The position numbers and the translations under genes are program-made. DNA of 64,000 nt from Prinsepia uniflora (taxonomy: Eukaryota; Streptophyta; Magnoliopsida; Rosales; Rosaceae): positions 59,336,601 to 59,400,600 of the forward strand of contig CM064867.1 in assembly GCA_032719365.1 (NCBI GenBank), read 5' to 3'. Shown in pieces: positions 10,736 through 22,609 of the stretch (the stretch's first letter is position 1; each line of letters opens with the position of its first letter). Below the pieces are notes generated by a model. It was given only the letters and a program-made list of their open reading frames with translations, did no database searches and was not told the origin of the DNA.

Positions 10736-10916
10736 CAGAGAAAATCAATTATTACGATGCTTTATGACACACCCCTGGCCTGAAAATTCTATAAAGCACG
10801 AGTTTCAAGGCGTGTTGGCCGACATCTGGATGGTGTCGTTTAGATGATGAAAGCCATTTTGTTTAGAAACGTTACGTTTGGGGAGGTCGGTTGAAACCTA
10901 ACCGGTGAAGACCAGT
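10736..10916. other. unassigned short spacer left of element B
   Basis: Contains ATGACACACCCCTGGCC, which looks like a fragment of yet another LTR, but too little remains to classify. The five bases before element B (CCAGT) do not match those after it (CTGGT), so no target duplication is visible for B. Confidence 0.4.
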
Positions 10917-12273
10917 TGTGACGACCCGGAAATTCGAAAAAGGAAAAATTGGAAAAATTGGAAGGAAATTACGATTTTGCCCTTAGTTATGGGGGGCAAA
11001 GTTGACTTTTTGATCGGGACCTTGTTTGGATTTTTCGGAAGAACCGTTGGATAGGTCTCGGGATGCTGAATCCGTAGACAGGCGGCATGCGTCAATCGGA
11101 GTTCGGACGTGGAAGTTACGGGTCTAGAATTATGAGGGGTATTTTGGTAATTATTGGCGCAGGGGTAAAATCGTAATCGTGGCTGATCCAATTAATGAAT
11201 CAGCGTTTAGTGACTCATTCAGTCCAATAAGTGACACATGTCACTGAAATTAGAAGGATTGGTGGCCTGTTTGTGGATGTCGTGTGTGAATATGAACAAT
11301 AGATATCACAAACCGCCCACCCCTTCGTTTAAATTACAACAAATTGATTGATGAATGAGGTTAAGTGTGAAACCTGAGACAGTGGGACGATTTCACTGAA
11401 GAAAATCGAGTAAGACTTAGAAGAGAATTGAGGACGATATACCCTTAAACGCGAGACCCAGATTCATGAAATTCAAATTGATCGATTTTCGAATTGGAAT
11501 TTATGGACCACAAACACTGAAATTGAGCTTGGATTAAGCTTTCTGAGTTCAAATGGAAGCGAACCCAATAAAAAATAAAGGAAAACGATGGTGGTTTAGT
11601 CAAGAACAGAACCCGCAAGCCTCTCGAAAATTCAAGGTTAAGTCGTGAAATTAGAGGGGTTGAAGGCTGAAATTGGCCTTGGAAATATGCTTATGAGGGT
11701 CCAACGAAACTTTTCGAGGCATCAATTGCAAAAATTCAATTGGAATTGGTCGAGATTAAAGGATGAATAGTACCCGGGTGTTCATCGACAAAGCTGAGAT
11801 CGAATGGAAGAATTGAGGTAAGTTCTTAAGTAATTGAGTTTACAAATCCTTAATTAAGCCGATTTCGATGCAAATGGACGTTTGAATTGTTGAAGAAGAT
11901 GTTGATGGAGAACTAAACGGGTCTTGTCGCGGGTCGCAGGGATTCATTTGCAGGACAGTCGGGTGCGGACGATGCATTGTAGCATCACTGTGCACGGCGC
12001 GTGGGTTTTACGCGCAGCCACTCACGGTGCCGCGTGAGTGCGCATAATGGCTTATCTAGAGGTGAGGTCAACATAAATTTTGTTCTATGTAATATAACGA
12101 ACATTTTAGTGTTGGTTTCGGGTCAATCGGACACCGTTTCGATATTGTTTCGAGGGTCCGAAGGTTTATATTACTTTTTTAATTCGTAATTAATTCTCGG
12201 AAAATTATGGGGAATCAATATGATGTTAATTAAGTCATTAGTAACCCTGAGTAGTGATTTGGAAAGGATTCGA
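10917..12273 (+). repeat. left LTR of element B, first segment
   Basis: Starts TGTGACGACCCGG. It contains the conserved superfamily blocks (GTTGACTTTTTGATCGGGAC, a CGTAGACAGGCGGCATGC-type block, AACGAACATTTT) and a donor-like GAGGTAAGTT at 11815. It stops at 12273, where element A begins. Uninterrupted relatives at 40630, 53890 and 59990 show the sequence running on from ATTCGA into GATTCC. Confidence 0.92.
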
Positions 12274-15210
12274 TGACAGGACCCACCCCGATTATCGCCT
12301 CGATAATCGAGAAGCATCCTGCTCCCGTCTGACAATCGAACCCAAAAGACCGGAAAACCAAATAACATTACATCACACCCATTGTCAGACCAGGGAGATT
12401 AAGCAAATACAATCGACTGGACATCAAGTCCATAGTTTCACAGAGCATAATATTATAAAACAATTTAAAGAACAAATCCTACTCTGTGAACTAACTACTC
12501 GGCAACGGAAAACTTTATGCCTCTGCCTCTGCCTCTGCCTCGGCGCTAGCCCCCGAACTTGTACCACGAATTGGAGGGTAATTAAAACAACAAAGTGTGA
12601 GTGGACCGAAACAAAAGTTTGCAGAAAACAGTTTAATGAAATCAGGGTTCGCCCTCCAGTTTTATAACACGCATGCATAACCAGATATTCGAAAAAACCA
12701 CGTATCAAACATTTGAAATCCCTTTTTCCGAAACACATGGAAAAAGTTACAGAAAACCGTCATAACTCATGTAAAAATAATATAATATTCCAAAATCCAT
12801 AAATCGTCATTTTGAAACATCACTTAAGTAAATCACGTAAAAACTAAATCAGTAATCACAATTAAGCCGTTGGATCCATCCGAGTCTTTAAACTCAATAT
12901 AAGGCCTTCCCGGGATATCAACGAGTCTTTAAACTCAAAACATAATCAATGGTCTCGGGGGTATCACAATAACCGAGTCTTTAAACTCACGAGCCTTAAA
13001 ACTCAATCCAGGTCTTTAAACCCAATTTTCCGGGCCCGCCCCCGTCATCAATTGACCGGGTCTTTAAACTCAAAACCAGATCCAACAATCAACCGGGTCT
13101 TTAAACCCAAAAACATTTATAAAACACAATAAACCAAGATTCAACATGATCCGTTTTCCAAAAATCATAGTCTTTAAACCCTAAACCATTTATAAAACAC
13201 AATAAACCAAGATTCAACATGATCCGTTTTCCAAAAATCATTCCGAAATCATATCTTGTCATAATAAGACTTATGTCCGAATTCACATGCCAATTCCAAA
13301 ACATGCAATTCCCGAAAGTCACTTCACAATTATAATCAAAACATCATAAATACGTAACATGCATAATCATATCCAATTACTTCATCAAAACATCATTCAT
13401 GCATAGGAGAAAACCGTAACCTCATAATGCGTGAAATACGATAATTATCTCGAAAAGCGTGAAATTTCGTAAAACTGAATATCATGATCATCACCATAAA
13501 TCATATATGAAAACAGTAATCAATGAGTAAAAATGGTCATGCATGCACAATTTGGAAACCAAAAGTCCACTCACGGTTTTCGGACGCATCAATCGCGCCC
13601 CGTGCGCTCCTCAGTAGCTTCGGAAGTGTCCGGGCCTGTAAAAACATACAAGGAGGGTTACAAACATCCCCAAATAACTCGTAAGATTTTCCCTAATTTT
13701 TCCGGATTTTTCCGCATAATTAACCTTAAAGACCTAATCTTCCGAACCCTCGAAATTATCCCGAACGACTCCCGATCGAATCGAACCCTAAAGGTAAAAT
13801 GTTAATTAGACTGAAAGAATTAAGTTTCATGTTGACCGTAACCGGAGATGACATCACATGCGCCGTCACGCGCCGCCCAAAGTGGCTGCGCGTGTAGGCC
13901 ACGCGCCTTCTACAGTGACACTGCTACAGTGTCACCATCTTCACCCCACTCCTGCTATTCGGGTCTTCAACCCGCGAGTTCAACCCGTCTAATTAGCCTT
14001 TAATTCTCAATCAATTGCTCTCATTTTTTATCCTAACTTCTTCTATAACCTTTTAATTTCTGTTCTATGTCGATTATTAACCTCGACTTGGACCTAATCG
14101 ACCAATCCAAACTCGAACCTCAAATCGGGTCGAAGTCCACAACTCACCCAGATCGAACCCATTCCCAAATTAATTCAGACAGTAGTTTAAGGGGACCTAG
14201 ACGAACAATTTAACACAGTCAATTGAACAAGAACTCACATGTAGACGATCGTCCTCAACACTGTGAATTTCCAGAAGCTGGAACTTGAGTTCCTGAGCAA
14301 ACCGTGGTCAATCTTCTTCAATTCCTTCGTGATCGAGTTCGTAGTGAACCCAGAAGACTCACACGAACCTTGGTTCCGCTCAAATGGCCTCACAATTTGA
14401 TCTTCGAATTTCCCTCCGAACTTTTTTTTCTTCTTCTCGTCTGTTTCTCTCCACACTCAGCTCTCAAACTGATTCCAAATGAATCCTCTCACTCAAAAGC
14501 ACCCAGATAGTCGATCAATGCGGCCAGCAACCCGTGGGAAACACACTGAATCTCTCTGGAAATTGTTTCCCACAAACACAGAAACCATGGCCATTATTAA
14601 AACCTCACCCGTGCACGACATACAGTCCCAACCATCATGCCTTGTTTCTAATATCCTTAATCCAATTAAACAATTACGCTGATCAGTCCACTACAGGATT
14701 TAACAAAGAAATCATGCAGGGCACTCACGGCTACACTCTGTTTTTCACCGTGGTGAACAGTAACCGCCGTGCACAATGACAAAAATGCCCTTAGTTGGCA
14801 AATTACCAAATTGCCCCTCATCTTCTGTGACCCGTAACTCGGTCATCTGATGTCCGTTTCACGCGTGCTGCCTGTCGCTGTACTCGGGGCCTCGAGACGA
14901 ACCTAACGGTCTTCGGGTCGTGTGAAAATCAATTACATTTCGAAAAGTCAACATTTTCCCCTAATCGTCCAAATTACAGAAATGCCCTTGAACTTCCGAA
15001 CGTCATAACTTTCGCCTCAAGCATCCGAATCGGACGTGCCACCTGTCTATGATCTCGTGACGTCCCAAACTACGTCACGGTCATCGGTCAACGTCCGTTT
15101 GACCCTCCAATAAAAAAGTTAACAAATTCACCATACAAATCACAAGGATAAAACGTCATTTTATTCAATATTTTACAAAATTACATTTTCCGAATTTCCG
15201 GGGCGTTACA
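12274..15210 (-). repeat. 3' LTR of element A
   Basis: Plus strand begins TGACAGGACCC and ends CGGGGCGTTACA. It contains the hairpin minisatellite of GAGTCTTTAAACTC/GGGTCTTTAAACCC type at 12893-13185 and outer arms GTGTGAGTGGAC (12595-12606) and GTCCACTCACGG (13565-13576). It is 163 bp longer than its partner because of several indels. Confidence 0.92.
12893..13185. repeat. stem-loop minisatellite in A 3' LTR
   Basis: Irregular tandem units centred on GAGTCTTTAAACTC and GGGTCTTTAAACCC, with GAGCCTTAAAACTC variants. Each unit is its own inverted repeat, with stem GAGT/ACTC or GGGT/ACCC. The same array recurs at 20397-20628 in the other LTR. Confidence 0.85.
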
Positions 15211-15240
15211 ATCTCCCCCCCCCCCCCCCCCCCCCTTAAG
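15211..15240 (-). other. expanded polypurine tract of element A (G21)
   Basis: Plus strand ATCT followed by 21 consecutive C (15215-15235) then TTAAG. On the element strand this reads CTTAA-G21-AGAT directly before the 3' LTR. Related elements here have only five or six G at this place (27251, 58637). Confidence 0.8.
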
Positions 15241-15258
15241 AAATTTCATCCCGAAATT

Positions 15259-18200
15259 TCAAGGAAACAAATAAGGGAACTGTTCTCGCTTCTGCGCATC
15301 GGGTTCCTATGTGGCTTCCTCCACATTCTGGTTCCTCCAGAGAACCTTTACCAGAGGAACGGTCTTCCGGCGTAGCACCTTATCCTTTCGGTCCAAAATC
15401 TGTACCGGCTGTTCTTCAAAACTCAAGTCCTCTCGAAGTTCGATAGGTTGTTCCTCCAGTACATGAGATGCGTCAAACACATATTTCCGCAACATCGACA
15501 CGTGGAAAACAGCGTGGACCTTCGAAAGTTCTGGCGGTAGTGCTAACCTGTAGGCCACATGGCCAATCCTCTCGGTAATCTCATAAGGTCCGATAAAACG
15601 AGGGCTCAACTTTCCTCCCCTGCCAAATCTCACTACACCTTTCCAAGGGGACAGTTTCAGAAATACCCGATCTCCGACCGCAAACTCATGATCTCTAATT
15701 CGATGGTCCACATAGCTCTTTTGTCTGTCTTGGGCTGCCTTGAGCCTATCTCTGATGAGTTTGACCTTCTCTGTTGTTAATTCTACCAACTCGGATTTAG
15801 TTAGTTTCCTTTCACCCACGTCCGTCCAACACAACGGGGTTCTGCACTACTGTCCGTACAAGGCTTCGTAAGGAGCCATCCCAATGCTCGCCTGATAGCT
15901 GTTGTTATAGGAAAATTCCATCAAGGCTAGGTGTGATTCCCAAGTTCCTTGAAATTGCAAAACGCAAGCTCGCATCATATCCTCCAATATCTGGATGGTC
16001 CGCTCAGACTAGCCTTCAGTATGAGGATGAAATGCAGTACTGAAACGAAGTTTGGTCCCAAAAGCTTCCTGTAGACTTTTCCAAAACCGAGAAGTAAACC
16101 TCGGGTCTCTATCAGAAACTATGGATTCCGGAGTACCGTGCAACCGGATGATCTCATCGATAAACAATTGAGCCAACTGTGTCATCCTGAAGTTCTCTCA
16201 CACCGGCAAGAAAAGAGCTGATTTCGTAAGTCTGTCCATAATCACCCAAACTCCATCGTGACCTCTGGGTGTCCTAGGAAGTCCAAACACAAAATCCATC
16301 GTTATGTGATCCCATTTCCATTCCGGGATAGGTAATGGTTGCAAGGCTCCATAAGGTCTTTGTCTCTCAGCCTTCACTTGCTGACAAATCAGACACCTGC
16401 TGACAAACTCAGCGATCTCCCGCTTCATACCCGGCCACCAATAATGTTCTCGCAATGTATGATACATCTTGGTCCCACTAGGATGCATCGCGTAGGCCGA
16501 ACTGTGAGCCTCGTCCAAGATCTCCTTCTTCAGTGCCTCATCGTCCGGCACACACAACCGTCCTTCTTTTAGTAAGGCTCCATCCTCTCTGACTGTGAAA
16601 TCCAGCCGTTCACCGGCTTCTACCTTGATCCGAAGTACACACGAGACAGGATCTTGAAATTGAGCATCAACGATCAGATCGATTAAGAGTGGTCTCACAT
16701 GAAAGTTAGCCAGCAAGACACCTTGGCTATCCAGTCCCAAATCAATGCTAGTCTTGCGGAGTTCAACCAATAGTGGCAAATGAACCGTCCGTAGGTGTGC
16801 TACAGAATGCGTTGACTTCCGGCTTAGAGCATCAGCCACCACATTGGATTTTCCAGGGTGGTACTCGATCGTACAATCATAATCCTTAATTAGCTCCAGC
16901 CACCGTCGTTGCCTCACATTCAAGTCCTTCTGGGTGAAAAAATACTTCAGGCTCTTGTGATCCGTGAACAGCCTGCAAGTCGCACCATACAAGTGATGTC
17001 TCCAAATTTTCAGCGCATGCACAACATCAGCTAACTCCAAGTCGTGCATAGGATAATTGCGCTCATGCAGCTTCAATTGGCGCGAAGCATAGGCAATCAC
17101 TTTCCCATGCTACATTAGTACACATCCCAATCCCTGTAAGGAAGCATCACTGTTCACCTTGAATTCCCCACTGTCGTCTGGAAGGGCCAGGATAGGAGCA
17201 GATGTCAACCTTTCCTTTAGCTCCCGAAAACCACGCTCACAATCGTCATCCCAGACAAACTTGACTCCCTTCCGTGTCAGTCGTGTCGACGAGGTAGCAA
17301 TGGTAGAGAAACCCTCTACAAACCTCCTGTAATAGCCAGCCAATCCCAAGAAACTTTTGACTTCAGTGACGGTCTTCGGTTGTTCCCACCTCGCCACTGC
17401 TTCAACTTTCTGAGAATCCACACTGATTCCGTCAGTTGAGATCACATGCCCCAAGAAACTCACGCTCGTCAACCAAAACTGACACTTACTGAGCTTCGCA
17501 TACAACTGGTTTTCCCGCAAGGTACCTAGCACCATCCTTAAGTGCTCCTTGTGCTCTCCCGCACTCTTCGAGTAAACTAGAATATCGTCGATGAACACGA
17601 TGACAAAGTGATCCAAGTATGGCTGCAACACTCGGTTCATCAAATCCATAAACGCTGCGGGTGCGTTGGTCAAACTAAACGGCATCACAAGGAACTCATA
17701 ATGACCATATCGGGTTCTAAAGGCTGTCTTGGGTACATCCTCATCCTTAACCCGCAACTGATGATACCCAGAACGAAGATCGATTTTGGAGAAGTACTGC
17801 GCTCCTCGCAGCTGATCGAACAAGTCGTCGATCCGAGGCAAGGGGTATTTGTTCTTGACTGTTACTTTATTCAGTTGCCTGTAATCAATGCAGAGTCTCA
17901 AACTCCCATCCTTTTTCCTCACAAACAACACCGGGGGTCCCCAGGGGGATACACTCGGTCTAAAAAATCCCATCTCAAGCAGCTCTTGCAACTACGCCTT
18001 CAGTTCTTTCAACTCGGCTGGCGCCATACGATACAGAGTCTGAGAAATAGGTTGCGAACCTGGAACCAGATCGATGGTGAACTCGACATCTCGGTGAGGT
18101 GGCAATCCCGGTAGATCCTTCGGAAAGACATCCGGGAACTCCCGTACTATCGGTATATCTTCCACTCTCAACGGTGCAGCTCGTGCGTCCATCACTTGAG

Positions 18201-19732
18201 CTAAGTATCCCTGGCACCCTTTCCTCAATAACTTACTTGCCTTCAGGGCTGAAATCACTCTGACAGGAGTTACTCGCGGTATCCCCTGAAAGGTGGTTTC
18301 CGGTAACCCTGGACTCCGAAAAGTAACCTTCTTATCGACACATTCGATAGAAGCATGATGGAGTGTCAACCAATCCATTCCCAAAATGACATCAAAATCA
18401 TGCAAGTCCAAGAGTATCAAGTCCGCTACCAGTCCAACGTCACCTACCATTACGGGACACTCTCGCAACACTTGATTTACCACAAATACATCTCATGTGG
18501 GCGTACTCACGCCCATGTCACAGTCCAGTGCGGACACCTCTCTACCCGCAAACAACTCGCAGTCCCGTGATATAAACGAATGAGTAGCTCTGGGATCAAT
18601 TAAAGCTCAAACATCATGTCCAAAGATCATGAGCGTACCTGTCACAACACCAGGTGCTACCCTGGCCTCCTGCTGGGTAACCGCAAACACTCGGGCTTGT
18701 GGTCCAGCTGCTCGCCCACGGCCCCGGCTCCTCAGTCCACTAGTCGCTCCAGCACCACCTCCTCTAGTACTCTTAGTTCCAGAAACTGCAGCTGTGTTCC
18801 GGCCCATTCTCTGCTCCACCCCGACCTGCGCCACCACCATGTGGCAAAGATGGACACTCCCTCCGATAGTGGCCCCGCTCGCCACAGAAGTAACAACTAA
18901 CACTGGAAGCAACTCGAGCAAAACCACCACTTTGACGTTCTGTGGAAGCAACCGAAGTCGCGCTCGCCTGCGGAGCAGTCTGTGCCTTAGGCACTCTGAA
19001 TCCAGGACTCAGAAAGTTACCAGACCTGCCATAACGATCATTGCCTGCAGATGAGGCTCCACCATAACGTCCCTTCTTTGGGGCTCTCTGACCATACGAT
19101 CCAGGAAATGAACGCTCTCGACGTTGTCCACCACCAGAGTACTGTGGACGTGTCGGGAGATTAGCCTCAACCCGCACTGCGGCATCAGACAACTCTCTGA
19201 GAGTAGTAAAAGCTTCGGCCGTCACAATGGCCCGTATCTCACCCCGTAGGCCAAGCTCAAACCTACGACATTTCTCAGCCTCAGTACACACAAAGGTAGG
19301 AGCAAAACGGGCTAGCATCTGAAATTTCTGCTCATATTCTGCTACGGACATGCTCCCCTGTTGGAGCTACAGAAACTCGGTCTCCCTGGCATCACGAAAT
19401 GAACGGGGATAATACTGATCCAGAAACCGATCACGAAAGGTCTCCCAAGTCACTGTACGGACATCCCAGCCCGACAACTCCAGAGTAAACCACCACTCAT
19501 AAGCAGATCCATCAAGTAAAAAGGTGGCCAACACAACTCGCTCCCCAGGAGGACAGGGCATCACAGCAAAAATCCTCTCAAACCGAGAAATCCAACGGTG
19601 GGCATCCTCGGGATCCACTCCACCACTAAACACCGTAGCCCCAAGACGCTGGGCTCGCTCGATTGAAGCACTCTCGACATCACTAACGACGCCATCATCA
19701 GGTCGTGGAGGGGGTTCACGTCGCGGAGGCAT
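15259..19732 (-). pseudogene. gag-pol polyprotein of element A (chromovirus), multiple stops
   Basis: Encodes the capsid protein and the replication enzymes of a Ty3/gypsy element. Start ATG at 19732 (MPPRREPPPRPDDG). Gag, 19732 to about 18850, has YEWWFTLELSGWDV and zinc knuckle CYFCGERGHYRREC; one frame change follows, around 18770-18870. Protease region near 18600 reads LIDPRATHSF, with Arg where the family normally has Gly. RT, 17991-17110, has CIDYRQLNKVTVKNKYPLPR and active-site FIDDI at 17595-17581. RNase H, 17100-16800, has TDHKSLKYF. Integrase, about 16750-15850, has zinc-binding HPSGTKMYH ... CLICQQVK and SDRDPRF. The C-terminal chromodomain-like end (15834-15259) has ILDRKDKVLRRK and VLWRNQNVEEAT. 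In-frame stops lie at 19369, 18609, 18495, 17994, 17112, 16200, 16011, 15849 and 15309. The pol frame itself has no frameshift over 3.6 kb. Confidence 0.93.
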
Positions 19733-19830
19733 GGCCGATCGTCCTTTCTGAAAGAGGCATAAGTTAGTACAATAATCGAGGCACACCCAAGTGCCAGACA
19801 CGAACCGTAAACTTAAGCTCTGATACCAAT

Positions 19831-22604
19831 TGACAGGACCCACCCCGATTATCGCTTCGATAATCGGGAAGCATCTTGCTCCCGTCTGACAATCGAACCC
19901 AAAAGACCGGAAAACCAAATAACATTACATCACACCCATTGTCAGACCAGGGAGATTAAGCAAATACAACCGACTGGACATCAAGTCCATAGTTTCACAG
20001 AGCATAATATTACAAAACAATTTAAAGAACAAATCCTACTCTGTGAACTAACTACTCCGCAACAGAAACTTTATGCCTCTGCCTCTGCCTCGGCGCTAGC
20101 CCTCGAACTTGTACCACAACCTGGAGGGTAATTAAAACAACAAAGTGTGAGTGGACCGAAACAAAAGTTTGCAGAAAACAGTTTAATGAAATCGGGGTTC
20201 GCCTTCCAGTTTTATAACACGCATGCATAACCAGATATTCGAAAAAACCTCGTATCAAACATTTGAAATCCCTTTTTCCGAAACACATGGAAAACGTTAC
20301 AGAAAACCAATCCATAAATCGTCATTTTGAAACATCACTTAAGTAAATCACGTAAAAACTGAATCAGTAATCACAATTAAGCCGTTGGATCCATCCGAGT
20401 CTTTAAACTCAATATCAGGCCTTCCCAGGATATCAACGAGTCTTTAAACTCAAAACATAATCAATGGCCTCGGGGGTATCGCAATAACCGATTCTTTAAA
20501 CTCACGAGTCTTTAAACTCAATCCGGGTCTTTAAACCCAATTTTCCGGGCCCGCCCCCGTCATCAATTAACCGGGTCTTTAAACCCAAAACCAGATCCAA
20601 CAATCAACCGGGTCTTTAAACCCTAAACCATTTATAAAACACATTAAACCAAGATTCAACATGATCCGTTTTCCAAAAATCATTCTGAATTCACATGCAA
20701 ATTCCAAAACATACAATTCCCGAAAGTCACTTCACAATTATAATCAAAACATCAAAAATACGTAACATGCATAATCATATCCAATTACTTCATCAAAACA
20801 TCATTCATGCATAGGAGAAAACCGTAACCTCGAAATGCGTGAAATAAGATAATTATCTCGAAAAGCGTGAAATTGCGTAAAACCGAATATCATGATCATC
20901 ACCATAAATCATATATGAAAACAGTAATCAATGAGTAAAAATGGTCATGCATGCACAATTTGGAAACCAAAAGTTCACTCACGGTTTTCGGACGCGCCAA
21001 TCGCGCCCCGTGCGCTCCTCAGTAGCTTCGGAAGTGTCCGGGCCTGTAAAAATGTACAAGGAGGGTTACAAACATCCCCAAATAACTCGTAAGATTTTCC
21101 CTATTTTTTCCGGATTTTTCCGCGTATTTAACCTTAAAGGCCTAATTTTCCGAACCCTCGAAATTATCCCGAACGACTCCCGATCGACTCGAACTCTAAA
21201 GGTAAAATGTTAATTAGACTGAAAGAATTAAGTTTCATGTTGACCGTAACCGGAGATGACATCACACGCGCCGTCAAGCGCCGCCCAAAGTGGCTGCGCG
21301 TGTAGGCCACGCGCCTGCTACAGTGTCACCATCTTCACCCGACTCCTGCTATTCGGGTCTTCAACCCGCGAGTTCAACCCGTCTAATTAGCCTTCAATTC
21401 TCAATCAATTGCTCTCGTTTTTTATCCTAACATCTTCTATAACCTTTTAATTTCAGTTCTATGTCGATTATTAACCTCGACTTGGACCTAATCGACCAAT
21501 CCAAACTCGAACCTTAAATCAGGTCGAAGTCCACAACTCACCCAGATCGAACCCATTCCAAAATTAATTCATACAGTAGTTTAAGGGGACCTAGACGAAC
21601 AATTTAACACAGTCAATTGAACAAGAACTCACCTGTAGACCATCGTCCTCAACACTGTGAATTTCCAGAAGCTGGAACTTGAGTTCCTGAGCAAACCGTG
21701 GTCAATCTTCTTCAATTCCTTCGTGATTGAGTTCGTAGTGAACCCAGAAGACTCACACGAACCTTGGTTCCGCTCAAATGGCCTCACAATTTGATCTTCG
21801 AATTTCCCTTCAAACTGGTTTTTCTTCTTCCCGTCTATTTCTCTCCACACTCAGCTCTCAAACTGATTCCAAATGAATCCTCTCACTCAATAGCACCCAG
21901 ATAGTCGATTAATGCGGCCAGCAACTCGTGGGAAACACACTAAATCTCTCTTGAAATTGTTTCCCATAAACACAGAAACCATTGCCATTATTAAAACCTC
22001 ACCCGTGCACGACATACAGTCCCAACCATCATGCCTCGTTTCCAATATCCTTAATCCAATTAAACAATTACTCTGATCAGTCCACTACAGGATTAAACAA
22101 AGAAATCGTGCAGGGCACTCATGGCTACACTCTGTTTTTCACGGTGGTGAACAGTAACCACCGTGCACAATGACCAAAATGCCCTCTGTTGGCAAATTAC
22201 CAAATTGCCCCTCATCTTCCGTGACCCGTAACTCGGTCATCCGATGTCTTTTTCACGCGTGCCGTCTGTCGTTGTACTCAGGGCCTCGAGACGAACCTAA
22301 CGGTCTTCGGGTAGTGTGAAAATCAATTGTATTTCAAAAAGTCAACATTTTCCCATAATCGTCCAAATTACGAAAATGCCCTTGAACTTCCAAACGTCAT
22401 AACTTTCGTCTTGAGCGTCCGACTCGGACATGCCACCTGCCTATGATCTCGTGACATCCCAAACTATGTCACGGTCATCAGTCAACGTCCGTTCGACCCT
22501 CCAATCAAAAAGTCAACAGATTGACCATACAAATCACAGGGGTAAAACGTCATTTTATTCAATATTTTACAAAATTAAATTTTCCGAATTTTCGGGGCGT
22601 TACA
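19831..22604 (-). repeat. 5' LTR of element A
   Basis: Plus strand begins TGACAGGACCC and ends CGGGGCGTTACA. A perfect hairpin with an 11-bp stem and loop CTT (CCCGATTATCG / CGATAATCGGG, 19844-19868) lies 13 bp inside the primer-site end. The stem-loop minisatellite is at 20397-20628. Outer arms are GTGTGAGTGGAC (20145-20156) and a decayed GTTCACTCACGG (about 20973). Confidence 0.92.
20397..20628. repeat. stem-loop minisatellite in A 5' LTR
   Basis: Same family as 12893-13185: GAGTCTTTAAACTC and GGGTCTTTAAACCC units, fewer copies than in the partner LTR. Confidence 0.85.
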
Positions 22605-22609
22605 TTTGA

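Larger units (their letters stand above)
12274..22604 (-). mobile_element. element A: full-length Ty3/gypsy chromovirus (Tekay/Del-like), minus strand, inactivated
   Basis: Complete autonomous-type element inserted into the left LTR of element B. LTRs are 19831-22604 (5', 2774 bp) and 12274-15210 (3', 2937 bp). The target duplication is TTCGA (12269-12273) against TTTGA (22605-22609), a single C/T difference at a CpG. The primer site on the minus strand, TTGGTATCAGAGC, abuts the 5' LTR at 19818-19830. The purine tract abuts the 3' LTR at 15211-15240. Gag-pol is in the single-polyprotein order gag, protease, RT, RNase H, integrase, chromodomain (19732 to 15259). Very long LTRs and the chromodomain-type C terminus point to the Tekay/Del clade. 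Nine in-frame stops and a frameshift make it dead. Confidence 0.93.
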
